Positions 11,019 through 18,410 of a DNA stretch of 24,707 bases are shown piece after piece. Location: the NCBI GenBank assembly GCA_943704495.1, contig CALSCR010001648.1, positions 1 to 24,707 of the forward strand. Reading direction: 5' to 3'. Under the pieces are notes generated by a model. That model made no database searches, was not told the DNA's origin, and saw only the letters and a list, made by a program, of their open reading frames with translations. The first letter of the stretch is position 1; each line of letters starts with the position of its first letter. The DNA comes from Pigoraptor chileana. Lineage: Eukaryota; Opisthokonta; Filasterea. Made by a program: the position numbers and the translations under genes.

Positions 11019-11487
11019 TTTGTTACAGTAGAATGCGTTATTATCGTGCAAGTGTTTGAGACGATAGGCGATCTCGCCCTCTCAGTCACACACAATGCCC
11101 TCTTCTGAATGCTTAACAGTGAATGCGTGGGGTTATTTACACACCATTTGGTGACTTGAGGGACCCTTGCAGTCCTCGACTTGGAAGTTGAATTTATACT
11201 TGTTTGGATGCTACACAGAGCAGACAGAGATCTCCTAGAAGTCGGTCTATGGTGAGCGAGTGCGTGAGTGAGTGAGTGTTGTGTGTGTAAAGTGAGTGTG
11301 TGTGTTGGATCCCCAGAAGCACGGTGTGAAAATTGCGGAGAGTGGTGTTTGAGTGTGATCGAGTGCGATTGAGTGCGATGGATGGGCGAGTGCGTGCTCG
11401 CAGCAACCAGGCCCTGACACGGAAACTGCCAGAGATGGATCGCACATGGGGCGCCCGGCCGTCAAGTGGAATCTCTCGCTCGCTTCT

Positions 11488-11672
11488 GTGCCTCATTTTC
11501 TACTTAATTACGATGTTTTATCAGTATCCATTACTATAGCACTTGGGTTATTTCTACTTGGAATGTGTCGAGCTGATTATTTGTTATCTCATGCCCATAT
11601 TCGAAATGAAGTAGGAATACTTAGCATATGGTTTGTTCATTTTTGGGCTTTTTGTTGGTCTGTCGTCACTTG
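11488..11672 (+). pseudogene. Possible nuclear copy of mitochondrial DNA (cox3 C-terminus-like)
   Basis: This stretch is clearly more AT-rich than everything around it and keeps an open frame of about 60 residues with TTA-rich codons. The peptide has two likely membrane helices, VSITIALGLFLLGMC and VGILSIWFVHFWAFCWSVV. The second resembles the last helix of cytochrome c oxidase subunit 3 (W-x-x-H-F followed by a later W), and a short polar loop precedes it as in cox3. The resemblance is by eye and modest. The alternative is a chance AT-rich spacer or a lineage-specific short gene. The frame extends to an ATG at 11446 through ordinary GC-rich DNA. Confidence 0.3.
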
Positions 11673-11674
11673 CT

Positions 11675-11688
11675 AGAACGTTCCAGAC
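11675..11688. promoter_or_regulatory. Heat shock element-like site
   Basis: The sequence reads GAAnnTTCnnGAC at 11676-11688: two perfect inverted units and one partial third unit of the HSF1 consensus. It lies about 660 bp upstream of the DnaJ start. A DnaJ gene is a plausible heat-shock target, but the distance is long and no second HSE is obvious nearer the gene. Confidence 0.4.
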
Positions 11689-11696
11689 GCAGTCAT

Positions 11697-11745
11697 CACG
11701 TGATAATCACGTGAGTATATGCATCACGTGAGAAAGCATCACGTG
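11697..11745. promoter_or_regulatory. Cluster of four CACGTG (E/G-box) sites
   Basis: CACGTG occurs at 11697-11702, 11708-11713, 11725-11730 and 11740-11745. The first three sit in the palindromic octamer TCACGTGA. Such boxes are bound by bHLH-leucine zipper factors of the MYC/USF/MITF type. Four copies within 49 bp in a divergent promoter is far above chance. The 11-mer AATCACGTGAG recurs at 16270-16280, upstream of the tRNA-Sec and ACBP genes. Confidence 0.6.
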
Positions 11746-11767
11746 CACAGAGCGCGCGCTTTTTTTT

Positions 11768-11800
11768 CAAACCTCTCCCAATTCAAAAGGATGAGGTTTG
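11768..11800. repeat. 8-bp inverted repeat upstream of HAUS1
   Basis: CAAACCTC at 11768-11775 and GAGGTTTG at 11793-11800 can pair perfectly across a 17-nt loop. A short T run (ACTTTTTAA) and a second small stem-loop (ATCG-TGAG-CGAT) follow within 40 nt. Confidence 0.7.
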
Positions 11801-11932
11801 GACTACGTTAGTACTGGGGCACTTTTTAATCGTGAGCGATCGCCCAATGTGAATGAATAAGTTCACAGCTCCCATTTTAACAGCGACTTCCCTGCGACTC
11901 GTATTGTGTACAGTTCATTTCCTGTTACGAAA

Positions 11933-13685
11933 ATGGCGGCCATGGATGCGTCACTGGAGCTTAAGCACCACGAGGTTTGCAACCAATGCCGCTCATTTGA
12001 AGAATGGTGGTTTTATCAGCTTTCCACAATCAACATAATGCGCTTCCACATTTCCACACTGGGCTTTTGTGCATATTATTGACAGGTGCGCGACTGGCTC
12101 AAGGGTATATATGGCGATGAGCGAATTCCCCCATATGAGGTGAATGCGGCCACGATAGAGGTGATGCATGAATTGATGCGCCGCAACCAGGACAGAGACC
12201 GCGAAAGTGCTCTTCTCATTGAGCAAAACAGTAAATTTGGCGAGGAGTACGCATCAGAGGGTACGTCAGCAGTCAGCATCCTCTGCTATGATATACCGAC
12301 ACACTCATGAATTGCATTTGTCAAAGGTGCTTGCCAGGATGCAGTTGATAACCGTTGGCCCTCGTGTGCCATAACGCAGCATCTCGCCTCGATGGCATAT
12401 TGGGTTGTCTTGGCCTGTCGCACAGTGCGCTGTCCCAGTCGGGCATAGTTAGCATGCGCGCGCTTTCGAGCCTGGCACTCACACTCGACCTGCAGACCAC
12501 TTCTCTCCCTGGGTAAGTTCTTGCGCCTTCGTGCCTGGGGCAAGTTGTTGGAGTTGTTCGACCAGTGATGTGATTTTGGCTTACATTTCATGCTCGATAC
12601 AACTCAGCTACGTTGCGGCCCTAAGCGAGCTCACGTGCTCACTTGCTGACGTGCGCGCAAAGAACGAGGAGGAGGAAGTGAAGATTGAGCGCACAAGGCA
12701 GAAGATGGCTGACGAAATCACGCGACTCTCTGACTTGCGGAGGTGCGTAGGACAAACTCTTTTATGCTCAATCACATCGATGAGCCGCGCTTTTGCACAT
12801 CTTCAATTAAATATCAGCATGATAGATCTTTGTAGACACATGCACAGTATTGTTCTTTGTGACAGACAAATTTGTTCGTTGTGACATTTACATTTTAACT
12901 GCAGATCTGTGGGCGAGGTGGCCTCGCAGACAGAAAAGAATCGTGGTGTGCTTGATAAGCGTCTCCGCGAACTCCCATTCTACCGGGGCAAGGCCCAGGA
13001 GTACACAAATCTCATTGCAGAGCTCAAGGTGCGTTATTGCGTTTCTGTTGTGGTCAAATCGTGTGAATTTGGAAGGCCAAGCGCCTCCGCCACACAAGCA
13101 CAACATGATACCCCTTGTAAGACGGCGACATACTCATATGTGCGTACTCATATGTACAAACAATACCACACACGCATGCCGCTGTATTGCTTATGTACGG
13201 TGGCAAGCAGGGCGGATACAGCGGGTGCGGGTATGATGAGTCGATATCCCATGCGACGCTGGCTGCACGCGCGACAGTCGTTGCCAAGCTACAGGCGGAC
13301 AACGCGTCAAAATCAGCTGCCCTCTCAAGTTACAACAGCCTGCCTCCGGTGCGCGACGCAGCAGTCCTCCACATGCACTCAGGCTATTGCGCGTCTGTAC
13401 TTGGTGTTCTGTTCAGTTGCCGTGAGTACTGAGATACTGCCCTTATTTTCCCCTTCAGGATCACGCGCTTGCTCAAATCAAGATCGAGGAAGCGCGAAAA
13501 CAGTTGGTGAGTTGGGCGCAGACGCAACATTATTGCTGGACCGCTCTGGACCGAGAGCGGTCAGACAACTCGCAAGTGATGAACAACACTGCAAACTGCA
13601 ATAGCTTACAGCCTTTTCCTTCCATCCTTGACAGCAACAACTTGACGCGGCACTTGCAAAGGGAATCGATCTCATTAATGCATGA
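11933..13685 (+). CDS. HAUS1: HAUS augmin-like complex subunit 1
   Basis: Exons: 11933-11974, 12086-12260, 12380-12512, 12608-12742, 12905-13028, 13211-13348, 13459-13506 and 13635-13685 (TGA). They total 846 nt, or 281 residues, almost the same as human HAUS1 (278). All phases join. Family blocks: VRDWLKGIYGDERIPPYEVN near the N-terminus, RDRESALLIEQN, a middle segment aligned with the SSTGSRYLNALV region of the human protein, TTSLPGYVAALSEL, KNEEEEVKIERTRQKM, and near the C-terminus DHALAQIKIEEARKQL. The protein is mostly coiled coil. HAUS1 is one of eight augmin subunits that bring gamma-tubulin to existing spindle microtubules for branching nucleation. Weak points: the 14-codon first exon uses a poor donor (GTTTGC), and the exon 6 acceptor at 13210 lacks a strong pyrimidine tract. 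Confidence 0.92.
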
Positions 13686-13687
13686 GT

Positions 13688-13719
13688 ATCAAGGGCACTA
13701 AGCGCTCAGTATCCTTGAT
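13688..13719 (+). repeat. Hairpin immediately after the HAUS1 stop
   Basis: ATCAAGG (13688-13694) pairs with CCTTGAT (13713-13719). The loop contains an imperfect palindrome around AGCGCT that can extend the stem. It begins two bases after the stop codon, so it lies in the 3' UTR. Confidence 0.65.
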
Positions 13720-14135
13720 GAATTTGCATTGTACAGTATTTTACACACTTTTAAAACCATTGAAATCCTGACGTATATTTTTTCTTTATGCACAAGCAAG
13801 ATTTCATGTCCATGCAACCCTTCAAAGTTGCATAAACTCGAATTCTCCCAAACAATTCCTTCAGCTATCGAAATCCGCCGAGATCGTGCGAAAATTCCGA
13901 TCCTTTGCTAAACATAAACGCAAAAAGAACTGTGAGAGAGATTAGTGAGTTAAGCAGTTGAAGCAGTTGAGTGTCGGGCGGTGTCCACAGTGCAGGATCA
14001 GTTTGAACCAATTTTATATGCGAAATTTCGGCAAAATCCGTACTGTAAAACAACTCAGATTCAGCACGTGCAACCGCCGGATGACATTCAGGCGAAACCG
14101 ACAATCAATTGTGTCTCTGTTGTGGATGCACTGAA

Positions 14136-14159
14136 TCAGGGGCACAGGGGCACCCCTGA
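14136..14159. repeat. 7-bp inverted repeat upstream of FCF2
   Basis: TCAGGGG (14136-14142) and CCCCTGA (14153-14159) pair perfectly with a 10-nt loop. It sits about 85-110 bp upstream of the FCF2 start codon, close to the TATA-like element. Confidence 0.7.
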
Positions 14160-14178
14160 CGCAAATTTGACGCAAATG

Positions 14179-14186
14179 TATATAAT
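14179..14186 (+). promoter_or_regulatory. TATA-like element of FCF2
   Basis: TATATAAT lies about 60 bp upstream of the FCF2 ATG in otherwise mixed sequence. The spacing would fit a TATA box with a 5' UTR of about 30 nt. No other gene in the window shows such a clear element. Confidence 0.45.
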
Positions 14187-14244
14187 GACAGCCCTCATTT
14201 GTATTGTGAGCAACATGTGAGAGTTTGATAAAAATTGAGCGAGA

Positions 14245-15891
14245 ATGACGCCGCGGAAGACAAAGGCTGCTGCTGCAATTGCGTCGGAGACCGTCGATGA
14301 CGGCGAACTCGACAGGCTAGTGGGAGAGGCATTCGCGGACATCAAAAGTCGCCTCGGAGCTGCCAAACAGCGGACACAGGCAGCCCCAGGAGCCGCTGCA
14401 GGGTGTGTTGCCGTTCAATGCTGAATGTCGTATTTTTCTGCACATTTTTGTGTGGACGATGGAACCGCCACAAACACTGACTTGCTTGGTTAATTTTCTT
14501 CGTCCAAGCAATGAATGCTCTCGAAACGGGATCTGTCTGAACTTTTATCAATTCGATTCTTTATTCTTTTTATGCATGGCAGTGGTTTGTTGTCTGCACT
14601 CGATGCGGGAATCGACACTTCTGCTTTGTACATTCGATATGGCGACGACCAAGTTGCTAGCGGAACTACTGGACCTGCTGTCGGAGGGCTTCAAAGTGCG
14701 ATTGATGCGAAGGTTGGTTGATCTTGATCCCTCCCTCACCTCCCATTCGTCGGCATGGCTTGAACAGCCGCTCTTGCCGAAGTTCCGGCGCTCGAGAAGT
14801 GCGTCTTCGGCTCTCAACCATTTGTTATTGTTATGTTTTGCTCAGCTGATTGCATGCATTTCTATTTCTCGTATTCCTCCAGGTCGCCAAGGCCATGGAC
14901 GCACTCGGCAACCTGGAGAAGTCGGATACTGTGCAGTCATACAAAACAACCTCACTTGAACTGGCGCGCAAGAAGAAGCGCGATGTGAGTGTCATTGCAG
15001 GCGTATTGCTGTGCGTAATGTTAGTCCGCTTTGTGCTGTTGGGTCTTGTCTTCGTCCCATTTTCTCAGTTATATGCCATCCTCATCCCCGAATATTCCCT
15101 CTCGTCTTGCATCATCACCTACACGCACATGCTCACACACTCAACTGTTTCATGATTTTTTTAGGAGGTGAACGACAATGCCGGCAAGGGGTGGTACAAT
15201 CTGCCCGCCACTCCGATCACACCCGAGTTGAAGAGGGACCTCCAGTTGCTGCGCATGCGCAATGTTCTCGACAGAAAGAGGCATTACAAGGCAAACGACA
15301 TGAAGACCCTCCCGAAATACTTTCAGGTAAGCGGTGTGCTCCATGCCAAAACACACTGCACAACACGAGGTGGTATTATGTTCCAGCGAACAACAGCGAA
15401 CAGACACACGACACAACACGCACACACGCACACACACAACAAACACAACACACAAACAAGCAAGGAAAATTCACATCCTGTCCGCCCAGCTTCCCCTCGC
15501 CACCACCGCGCATGCCGTCGCCGTTGTCGTGATTTTTGCGTCCGTGACGCGCGCTTACTATGCCAATTCTAAATCATATTGGTCTGTCTTGCGCACGCCA
15601 GCGGTGTATTGGCTGCCACGCATCATGTGCGTTACTCACATCCCATCCCATTTTTACATGCATTCGCAACAGGTGGGCCGTATTATCGAGGGCGCTGGAG
15701 AATTCTTCTCGTCGCGCATCCCGAAGGCCCATCGCAAACAGACACTCGTCGACGAGCTGTTGTCCGACGCAAAGTTCAAAAAGTACGCCAAAAAGAAGTT
15801 TGTCGACGTGCAAACTGCAAATGCTGGCGGACGGAAGGCACACTACAAGGGCGTCAAAAACATGCGCAAGCCAAAGTGGGCCAAGGAGTGA
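14245..15891 (+). CDS. FCF2: Fcf2/DNTTIP2 family pre-rRNA processing factor
   Basis: Exons: 14245-14402, 14583-14712, 14883-14984, 15165-15326 and 15673-15891 (TGA), 771 nt, 256 residues (yeast Fcf2 is about 217). All junctions keep frame. The N-terminal half is variable and starts MTPRKTKAAAAIA. The conserved Fcf2 domain fills the last two exons: KGWYNLPATPITPELKRDLQ, LRMRNVLDRKRHYK, LPKYFQVGRIIEGAGEFFSS, KQTLVDELLSDAKFKKY, and a basic C-terminal tail. Fcf2 is a nucleolar protein needed for the early A0, A1 and A2 cleavages that release 18S rRNA. Human DNTTIP2 carries the same domain at its C-terminus. The exon 2 donor (GTTGGT) is weak but is the one that keeps the frame. Confidence 0.93.
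15402..15457. repeat. CA-rich tract in FCF2 intron 4
   Basis: An interrupted CA/ACACG run lies inside intron 15327-15672. It reads (CA)n in the transcript, unlike most tracts in the window, which read (UG)n. Confidence 0.8.
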
Positions 15892-16106
15892 TGCCCGTTC
15901 TCCGTTTACGCGTGTTTGCGTGCGTGCTGCGTGCGTGTGCGTTGCGTGTGCGTGCAAGTACAGTATCCAATTCATTTCAAATACGTCTGAGCCGCCTGTA
16001 GCCATATGGAAAATTCAAAAAGTAGTTTGGTCAAATAGCAAAAACTAGCCGTTACATTTTGTGCATTCTGTGGGTATCGATGTGCTGAAGCAGGTACGAC
16101 GCAAGC

Positions 16107-16111
16107 AAAAA
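16107..16111 (-). terminator. RNA polymerase III terminator of tRNA-Sec
   Basis: Five T on the minus strand begin 3 nt after the tRNA 3' end, the normal Pol III stop signal. Confidence 0.8.
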
Positions 16112-16113
16112 GG

Positions 16114-16200
16114 CGCTCGAAAGGCGGAATCGAACCGCTTCGAAGCTAATCGACGAAAGGTTTGAAGCCTTTCCCCCGCACCAGCGAAGATCATTCGAGC
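16114..16200 (-). tRNA. Selenocysteine tRNA, tRNA-Sec (UCA)
   Basis: The 87-nt gene matches eukaryotic tRNA-Sec closely. The acceptor arm GCTCGAA pairs fully with TTCGAGC, and positions 8-9 (TG) face CT as in the human gene, giving the long 9-bp acceptor stem. The D stem has 6 bp (CTTCGC with GCGGGG), the anticodon stem 6 bp (GAAAGG with CCTTTC), and the loop is CTTCAAA with anticodon TCA at 16163-16165. A variable arm and a 4-bp T stem (GCGG-TTCGATT-CCGC) follow, and the discriminator is G. This 9/4 fold is specific to the selenocysteine tRNA, and TCA reads UGA. The T loop also supplies a B-box-like GGTTCGATTCC. The organism therefore very probably inserts Sec into proteins. I did not find a selenoprotein in this window. 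Confidence 0.96.
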
Positions 16201-16545
16201 AAAGGCAGTTGCAGGGAGACAGATGATTATGTGCGCGGATTAGATCTATACAACAGGCCCTTATGGGAGAATCACGTGAGGGATCTTGTGTGCTGCGAAT
16301 AGCCGATGTACCTCTTTGTATGGAAAGTTCTAAGGCAGCGAGGTTTTATGAAGTCGACCATCAAATCGACTAATCAGGCAGTTTCGATCGGATGTTGTGC
16401 CAGCATGCTGTCAACGCGGCGTTGGGGAAAGCCGACTCGGCCAACGCCGGAAACAGCAACAATCTACAAAGATTAAGTTACTGCGCACTTAACAAGAGCA
16501 TTGAGGATATTCTGCTGTGCACTTGCTTCCAACCCTATATTCACA
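16201..16545. promoter_or_regulatory. Divergent region between tRNA-Sec (-) and ACBP (+)
   Basis: The 345-bp gap carries a TCACGTGA octamer at 16272-16279, shared with the HAUS1/DnaJ promoter, and a weak TATA-like patch around 16245-16252 on the tRNA side. It also carries a 6-bp inverted repeat (AGTCGA/TCGACT, 16352-16371) and two hairpins at 16417-16449 and 16473-16492. Animal tRNA-Sec genes use upstream PSE and TATA elements, but I cannot recognise a PSE here. Confidence 0.5.
16417..16449. repeat. 9-bp inverted repeat upstream of ACBP
   Basis: CGGCGTTGG (16417-16425) and CCAACGCCG (16441-16449) pair perfectly with a 15-nt loop. A second hairpin (TTAAGT/ACTTAA, 16473-16492) follows 23 nt later. 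Both lie within about 130 nt of the ACBP start codon. Confidence 0.8.
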
Positions 16546-17468
16546 ATGGCTACCGAATCGGTGGGTGTTGTTTGAAAGACGTAGGGTGTGAGTGGACCGA
16601 CCATTTTGACATTGATGCCACAACCGCAGTTTGCACTCATTTGATTCACGTAACGGCTTCAGTAACACTTTCATTTGTCGTGATATTTCTCGGCCTTGTT
16701 TTGCTATGCTATTTTGTCGTTCTCGGTGTGGTTTTGTGTGGCTGAAAGCTGGATTGTTTATTTCTTCGATGTTTATGTGATTTTTGCTTCCCTGATGGTT
16801 GGCTTTTGCCTGATGGTTGCGCGCGGTCCATTGTGATCCCAGGCTGACTTCAAGGCTGCGGCCGAGGACATCAAGAAGCTCACGACTGCCCCCGACAACA
16901 ACGAAATGCTCAAGCTTTATGGTCTCTACAAGCAGGGCACCACCGGCGACTGCAACACTGGTCGGTGCTCATTGTTTGCAACATGCTGCTTCATACCCTC
17001 CCTCCCTGCTCAATATTCTCATGCCAGCATACACATATATTTGCGCTGTTAAATTTTCATTGTGTTGTGTTGCAAGCCCTTTTCAATTGGCGGCGCGTTT
17101 GATGCAATGCGGGCAGTTTTTTTGATGTTTTTATTTACAATTTCCATTTCCATTGTGCAGACCGTCCCGGCATGTTCGACCTCAAGGGCAAGGCCAAGTG
17201 GGATGCATGGAACGGCAACAAGGGTGAGGTTTCGGCCTGCATTTTGAATGGAGCCGCAGATACTCACGAGCGTGCTTCCGCTGCACTTCATTTCTCACTT
17301 CCTGGGCTGTCGATGTCAGCTAACCTCTGTTGTCAAACAAACGCAGTAGCTTTCTCACTCTCTTAATGTTTGCTTGCGTTGCAATACACAGGCGTCTCAT
17401 CTGAGGATGCTCAGGCGCAGTATGTTGCCTTCGTCGGCGAGCTCAAGACCAAGTATGGTACCGCCTAA
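16546..17468 (+). CDS. ACBP: Acyl-CoA-binding protein (ACBP/DBI)
   Basis: Four exons: 16546-16560, 16843-16960, 17161-17223 and 17392-17468 (TAA), 273 nt, 90 residues, the usual length for a single-domain ACBP (86-92). The first coding exon is only five codons (MATES) and joins in phase 0 to [13 protein letters not shown]. Family signature residues are present: [28 protein letters not shown], then the last helix, [20 protein letters not shown] is a small four-helix cytosolic protein that binds medium- and long-chain acyl-CoA esters and supplies them to lipid synthesis and beta-oxidation. There is no signal peptide and no C-terminal enoyl-CoA isomerase or ankyrin domain. The exon 2 donor is GTCGGT, which is weak, but the frame and family match demand it. 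Confidence 0.97.
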
Positions 17469-17556
17469 GCACACATGCGTGTAGGGAGTTGAGAATCTTT
17501 GAGGCCAGCTCTTGTGCTGCACTTCCGTGTGAGTCGGCCGGCGACTCCACACTGAA

Positions 17557-17562
17557 AATAAA
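17557..17562 (+). promoter_or_regulatory. Poly(A) signal AATAAA of ACBP
   Basis: AATAAA lies 89 nt after the ACBP stop codon. Confidence 0.65.
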
Positions 17563-17976
17563 ACTGTGCGTGATGGACGGTCGAAGACAACCATGTAACT
17601 GCTTTCCCCCGCCGCAATGCCACGTTGAACTTTGGCACAATGCGCATTTGCCAGACATACACTCACCGAACTCATTTGGCAAGGTCGCTATGCTCTTGCT
17701 TGTACTGTACCAAAGTGAAGCAGCATGCATAGAAAACTCGGCAGGGGGCACGTGAGATGGCGCGTTGGGCCTCGGGCGTTGGAAATTGAATTACTGTTGC
17801 TATTTCTTATAAATTGAGCCATGATTCAAACTAAATTGCTCGTGGCAAACCCCCCTCTTTCCGCCTCCATCTTTTTCTGTTGGGCAAACCTGTTTTGCAA
17901 ATGAATCCATCCCGTTTTGTATGGGATTTGTATTGAAATGCATTGGACCAAATAAAGCACGAGTGACTGCGGTGCC

Positions 17977-17991
17977 GTGTGTGTGTGAGTG

Positions 17992-18022
<31 letters not shown>
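17977..18022. repeat. GT and GCGT microsatellite
   Basis: A GT run passes into four to five GCGT/TGCG units. It is intergenic. Confidence 0.9.
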
Positions 18023-18026
<4 letters not shown>

Positions 18027-18229
18027 GTTGTGTTTTTGCCGTCTTGTCGTCCATCCATCTTGTGCTGGCAAGTGTATGCTGCCTGTGAGTGCGTCGTGCT
18101 TCTTGCCACGTCCACATTCTGTGACTCTGTCAATGGACACTCTGCAGTCTGCATGTGTCATTTTACATATTGCCGCCCTACATTTACGGAAAATCAACAG
18201 CTGTGACGCGAGATAGTCTTTATCGTGGA

Positions 18230-18267
18230 GTGCCTTGTCGACTCTCGAACCGAATTGTCGACGGCAC
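18230..18267. repeat. Strong 11-bp hairpin upstream of BIG
   Basis: GTGCC-tt-GTCGAC at 18230-18242 pairs with GTCGAC-GGCAC at 18257-18267, 11 bp with a 2-nt bulge and a 14-nt loop that can itself close three pairs. It ends 143 bp before the BIG start codon, so it is in the promoter or 5' UTR. Confidence 0.85.
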
Positions 18268-18410
18268 ATCAGCATTTCAAACGCGTGGGGGAAATGCGGT
18301 TCCATTGAGGAAGTGCGTCTCGTTTATGAATTGCGTTGCTGCGAGCTACCAGTGAAGACAGGAGGCTCTGCCCACATTTCGCCGGCGGGCGCTCTCCGCG
18401 CTGTGCCACG

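Larger units (their letters stand above)
11019..11932. promoter_or_regulatory. Divergent region between DnaJ (-) and HAUS1 (+)
   Basis: This 914-bp gap holds the promoters of both genes. From left to right: the DnaJ 5' flank; a GT/GA-rich tract near 11255-11305; an AT-rich island with a short membrane-protein frame (11488-11672); a heat-shock-element-like site (11675-11688); four CACGTG boxes (11697-11745); a run of eight or more T near 11760; an 8-bp inverted repeat (11768-11800); and a CCAAT at 11844-11848, about 90 bp before the HAUS1 ATG. Confidence 0.6.
13686..14244. other. Intergenic region between HAUS1 and FCF2
   Basis: This gap holds the HAUS1 3' UTR and the FCF2 promoter. It is AT-richer than the flanking exons. 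It contains a hairpin directly after the HAUS1 stop (13688-13719), a 7-bp inverted repeat at 14136-14159 and a TATA-like TATATAAT at 14179-14186. I see no coding segment or recognisable RNA gene. Confidence 0.6.
17469..18410. other. Intergenic region between ACBP and BIG
   Basis: This 942-bp gap is the longest gene-free stretch. It holds the ACBP 3' UTR, a second AATAAA at 17951-17956, a GT/GCGT tract (17977-18022), a strong hairpin (18230-18267) and the BIG promoter. I see no conserved coding segment in either strand. Confidence 0.6.

Noticed and set aside
16392-16745. A 117-residue frame across the start of ACBP with a hydrophobic C-terminus
   Set aside because: It runs through the ACBP first exon and intron in another frame, has no homology I recognise, and the hydrophobic part is T-rich intron sequence.
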